A DNA stretch of 64,000 nt from contig NZ_JAIGNU010000001.1 in the NCBI RefSeq assembly GCF_019711655.1, positions 496,001 through 560,000 of the forward strand, read 5' to 3'. Positions 61,951-64,000 of this stretch are shown here, in pieces. Position 1 is the first letter of the stretch, and each line of letters opens with the position of its first letter. Origin of the DNA: Qipengyuania mesophila (GTDB lineage Bacteria; Pseudomonadota; Alphaproteobacteria; Sphingomonadales; Sphingomonadaceae). The notes below the pieces were generated by a model that saw only the letters and a list, made by a program, of their open reading frames with translations, did no database searches and was not told where the DNA came from. Made by a program: the position numbers and the translations under genes.

Positions 61951-63696
61951 ATGCGTTACACCCAGATGCTGGGCGCCTGCGCGCTCGCCGCGCTGATCGC
62001 CGGATGCACCACGCCGTCGGGCGGCGACGAGATCATCGTTACCGGGGCGAAAGCCGACACCGCTAGCCAGAGGCGTGCCCCGCCGCCCCCTCCGCCGCCG
62101 CCCCCACCCGCAGCGTCGCCGGACTATGCGCCTCCGCAGGCGGTCGTCGTTACCGGTTCGCGCATGCGGAACGGAGCGGTCATGGAATCGGCTTCGCCAG
62201 TGACGGTCGTGACGTCGGACGAGGTCATCGACTCCCAGAGCGGCACGGTCGTCGTCGATCCGGGCTATCGCTATTTCCCGCCGGTTTTCGTGCCGACCCC
62301 GCCCAGCCGCGACCAGTATGACGGCGAGGAAGTGTCCCCGGTCAAGCTGGTCTCCGGCGAGCCGGTCTCGACCTTTTCGGTCGATGTCGACACCGGCGCC
62401 TATGCCAATGCGCGACGGTTCATTTCCGAAGGGCAGATGCCGCCAAAGGGAGCGGTGCGGACCGAGGAGTTCATCAACTACTTCCGCTACGACTACCCCC
62501 GCCCCGGCAGCCCGGCACAACCCTTCACGGTCAACACCGACGTCGCGGCCAGCCCGTGGAACACCGATGCCCGGCTGCTGCGGATCGGCCTGTCCGGTTA
62601 CGACATGCCCGCGCAGGAGCGGCCGCCGGCCAATCTCGTCTTCCTGCTCGACGTTTCGGGTTCGATGGCGAGCCCCGACAAGCTGCCGCTGGTAAAGACC
62701 GCGATGCGTCAGCTGGCCGGACAGCTCTCCGCGAAGGACCGCGTCGCGATCGTCGTCTATGCCGGCGCGGCGGGCCTGGTGCTCGAACCCACCAACGACG
62801 AGCGCAAGATCAGGGATGCGCTCGAGCAACTCGAGGCCGGCGGTTCGACCGCAGGCGGCGCGGGGATCGAACTCGCCTATCGCATTGCCGAGAGCAGCCG
62901 CATCGCGGGCGGCGTCAACCGCGTGATCCTCGCCACCGACGGCGATTTCAATGTCGGCACCTCCGACCGCGATGCGCTGGTCGAGCTGATCGAAAAGAAG
63001 CGCGAGAGCGGCGTTTCGCTGTCGGTGCTCGGCTTCGGGCGCGGCAATCTCAACGACGCGATGATGGAGCAGGTCGCCGACGCCGGGAACGGCAATTATT
63101 CCTACATCGACAGCGCTCTCGAGGCGCGCAAGGTGCTCGGCGACGAGATGGGTGCAACGCTCTTCACCATCGCCAAGGACGTGAAGATCCAGGTCGAGTT
63201 CAACCCCGCCGTGGTCGGCCAGTACCGCCTGCTCGGATACGAGAACCGCGCGCTGCGCGAAGAAGATTTCGACAATGACGCGGTCGACGCCGGCGATATC
63301 GGCGCCGGCCACCAGGTGACCGCAATCTACGAGATCGTGCCCGCCGGTGCGAAGGGCTGGATCCCCGCCCGCCGCTACGAGGACGAGCCCGATGCGCGCG
63401 CGAGCGACCTTGCGGCGGAGGCCGCCTTCGTCAAGCTGCGCTACAAGCGCCCCGACGGCGACACCTCGCAGCTGCTGAGCCACGTCGTGCCCGCTTCGGC
63501 GCTGCGGAGTGCGCAGGCGCCGCGCGGAGACTTCGCCTTCGCCACCGCGGTCGCGGCCTTCGGCCAGAAGCTGCGCGGCGACGCCCTGCTGGGAAGCTAT
63601 TCCTATCCGCAGATCGTCGCGCTGGCAGGCCCGCAGCGCGACTTCTGGCGGCAGGAGTTCCTCCAGCTGGTGAAGACCGCCGATACACTCGAATAG
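61951..63696 (+). CDS. Von Willebrand factor type A lipoprotein (YfbK-like) with TonB-receptor-like N-terminal segments
   Basis: A 581-residue lipoprotein (lipobox LIAGC, Cys19), with GGGGAGGA before the ATG. The N-terminal 110 residues are unusual: DEIIVTGAK (26-34), ten consecutive prolines (44-53), AVVVTGSRMR (64-73) and ESASPVTVVTSDEV (79-92), patterns otherwise seen at the start of TonB-receptor plug domains. Then comes the YfbK-type region (STFSVDVDTGAYANARRFI) and a vWA domain with intact MIDAS DVSGS (234-238) and later TDGDFNVG. The C-terminal DUF3520-like part ends AFGQKLRG and QRDFWRQEFLQLVKTAD. A periplasmic or surface scaffold; function unknown. Confidence 0.9.
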   Translation: MRYTQMLGACALAALIAGCTTPSGGDEIIVTGAKADTASQRRAPPPPPPPPPPAASPDYAPPQAVVVTGSRMRNGAVMESASPVTVVTSDEVIDSQSGTVVVDPGYRYFPPVFVPTPPSRDQYDGEEVSPVKLVSGEPVSTFSVDVDTGAYANARRFISEGQMPPKGAVRTEEFINYFRYDYPRPGSPAQPFTVNTDVAASPWNTDARLLRIGLSGYDMPAQERPPANLVFLLDVSGSMASPDKLPLVKTAMRQLAGQLSAKDRVAIVVYAGAAGLVLEPTNDERKIRDALEQLEAGGSTAGGAGIELAYRIAESSRIAGGVNRVILATDGDFNVGTSDRDALVELIEKKRESGVSLSVLGFGRGNLNDAMMEQVADAGNGNYSYIDSALEARKVLGDEMGATLFTIAKDVKIQVEFNPAVVGQYRLLGYENRALREEDFDNDAVDAGDIGAGHQVTAIYEIVPAGAKGWIPARRYEDEPDARASDLAAEAAFVKLRYKRPDGDTSQLLSHVVPASALRSAQAPRGDFAFATAVAAFGQKLRGDALLGSYSYPQIVALAGPQRDFWRQEFLQLVKTADTLE

Positions 63697-63717
63697 GCCG
63701 CTTGGCAGGCGGGGCGG

Positions 63718-64000
63718 ATGATGGCTAAAGCGAGCGCCATGCCGATCCGCCCCGTCATTGTCATTCTGGCCGGAGCCCTGCTGACGGGCACGAGCGCCTA
63801 TTTGCTGGCCGAACCGATGGCGCCGCACTTCATCGACCGGCTCGAGGACCAGGCTTCGCAGGCGATCGCCGAGGCCGGCGGCAGTGCCGTGACTGCGCGC
63901 TTCGCCAACGGTGTCGGATCGCTCTCGCGCCACCCGCTGCTCTCGGGCGGCGAGAAGCTCGACGAGGAGACCCGTGCCGAAGTGGCCCGGGCAGTCGCAT
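63718..64000 (+). CDS. Membrane-anchored protein, possibly OmpA-like (N-terminal part only)
   Basis: An open frame runs off the right edge. It begins ATG ATG GCT (63718 and 63721), with a third ATG at 63739 that gives MPIRPVIVILAGALLTGTSAYLLAEP, a neat transmembrane or signal segment. The rest reads HFIDRLEDQASQAIAEAGGSAVTARFANGVGSLSRHPLLSGGEKLDEETRAEVARAVA. The wording, especially RHPLLSGGE before a helix, resembles the start of sphingomonad OmpA/BON-type proteins that follow a vWA gene, but the domain itself is beyond the window. It is 21 bases downstream of the vWA gene and probably co-transcribed. Confidence 0.55.
   Translation, partial: MMAKASAMPIRPVIVILAGALLTGTSAYLLAEPMAPHFIDRLEDQASQAIAEAGGSAVTARFANGVGSLSRHPLLSGGEKLDEETRAEVARAVA

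Overview
The window is GC-rich, densely packed chromosomal DNA from an alphaproteobacterium, most likely a member of Sphingomonadales and probably Erythrobacteraceae. The evidence is a circularly permuted two-piece tmRNA with tag ANDNEALALAA, the lptD-surA-pdxA-rsmA block, the ast genes, a large sphingomonad-style TonB receptor, and many short lipoproteins. The family-level placement is inferred from gene content and protein style, not from a marker-gene tree. I see no rRNA, tRNA, IS element, CRISPR array or prophage.

Layout. 1-3.4 kb (minus): an MddA-like methyltransferase fragment, ndk, a lipoprotein, holC and pepA. 3.5-11.3 kb (plus): lptD, surA, pdxA, rsmA (outer-membrane assembly, PLP, 16S rRNA dimethylation) and an exported amidohydrolase. 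11.3-17.1 kb: glcB (minus), then an M20 hydrolase, astA and astB in a GTGA-coupled operon for arginine catabolism. 17.1-23.1 kb: a small two-helix membrane protein and a GNAT enzyme, ssrA, mscL, lemA with two TPM-domain proteins, a NUDIX hydrolase and an SDR, then a minus-strand micro-operon of two tiny paralogous peptides and pspC. 23.3-32 kb: recF, an SGNH esterase divergent from an ABC pair (the E. coli tesA/ybbA/ybbP layout), an exported tail-collar protein and a TonB-dependent receptor. 32-39 kb: typA, a DUF2306-like membrane protein, an outer-membrane barrel, putP and ggt. 39.3-43.3 kb: a four-gene Anbu (proteasome-like) cluster. 43.5-52.4 kb: VOC, extensin-like protein, alpha/beta hydrolase, DUF3617 lipoprotein, uvrB, CPBP protease, an exported methyltransferase, an S10 carboxypeptidase and a lipoprotein. 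52.4-64 kb: dsbD, a UbiH-type hydroxylase, a COG4223-like protein with hemD and hemC, the coupled tsaD-gpsA-flippase run, a von Willebrand lipoprotein and a truncated gene.

The most notable observation is a pair of textbook sigma-54 (-24/-12) promoters. One (minus, 23128-23143) drives two 38-39 residue single-helix peptides plus pspC, and has a perfect 19-bp palindrome about 110 bp upstream. The other (plus, 17155-17170) drives a small two-helix membrane protein. Both carry the same 13-bp sequence just upstream. This suggests a small sigma-54 envelope-stress regulon, related to the phage-shock response but with unfamiliar effectors. Other points of interest are the Anbu cluster, a vWA lipoprotein with TonB-receptor-like N-terminal segments, an M20 enzyme locked into the ast operon, and an EF-hand loop in a DUF3617 lipoprotein.

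No stretch over 300 bases lacks a gene. The larger gaps (28964-29253, 31954-32212, 35692-35968, 43307-43564, 23068-23298) hold upstream regions and the terminators or dyads listed; otherwise nothing was recognised in them.
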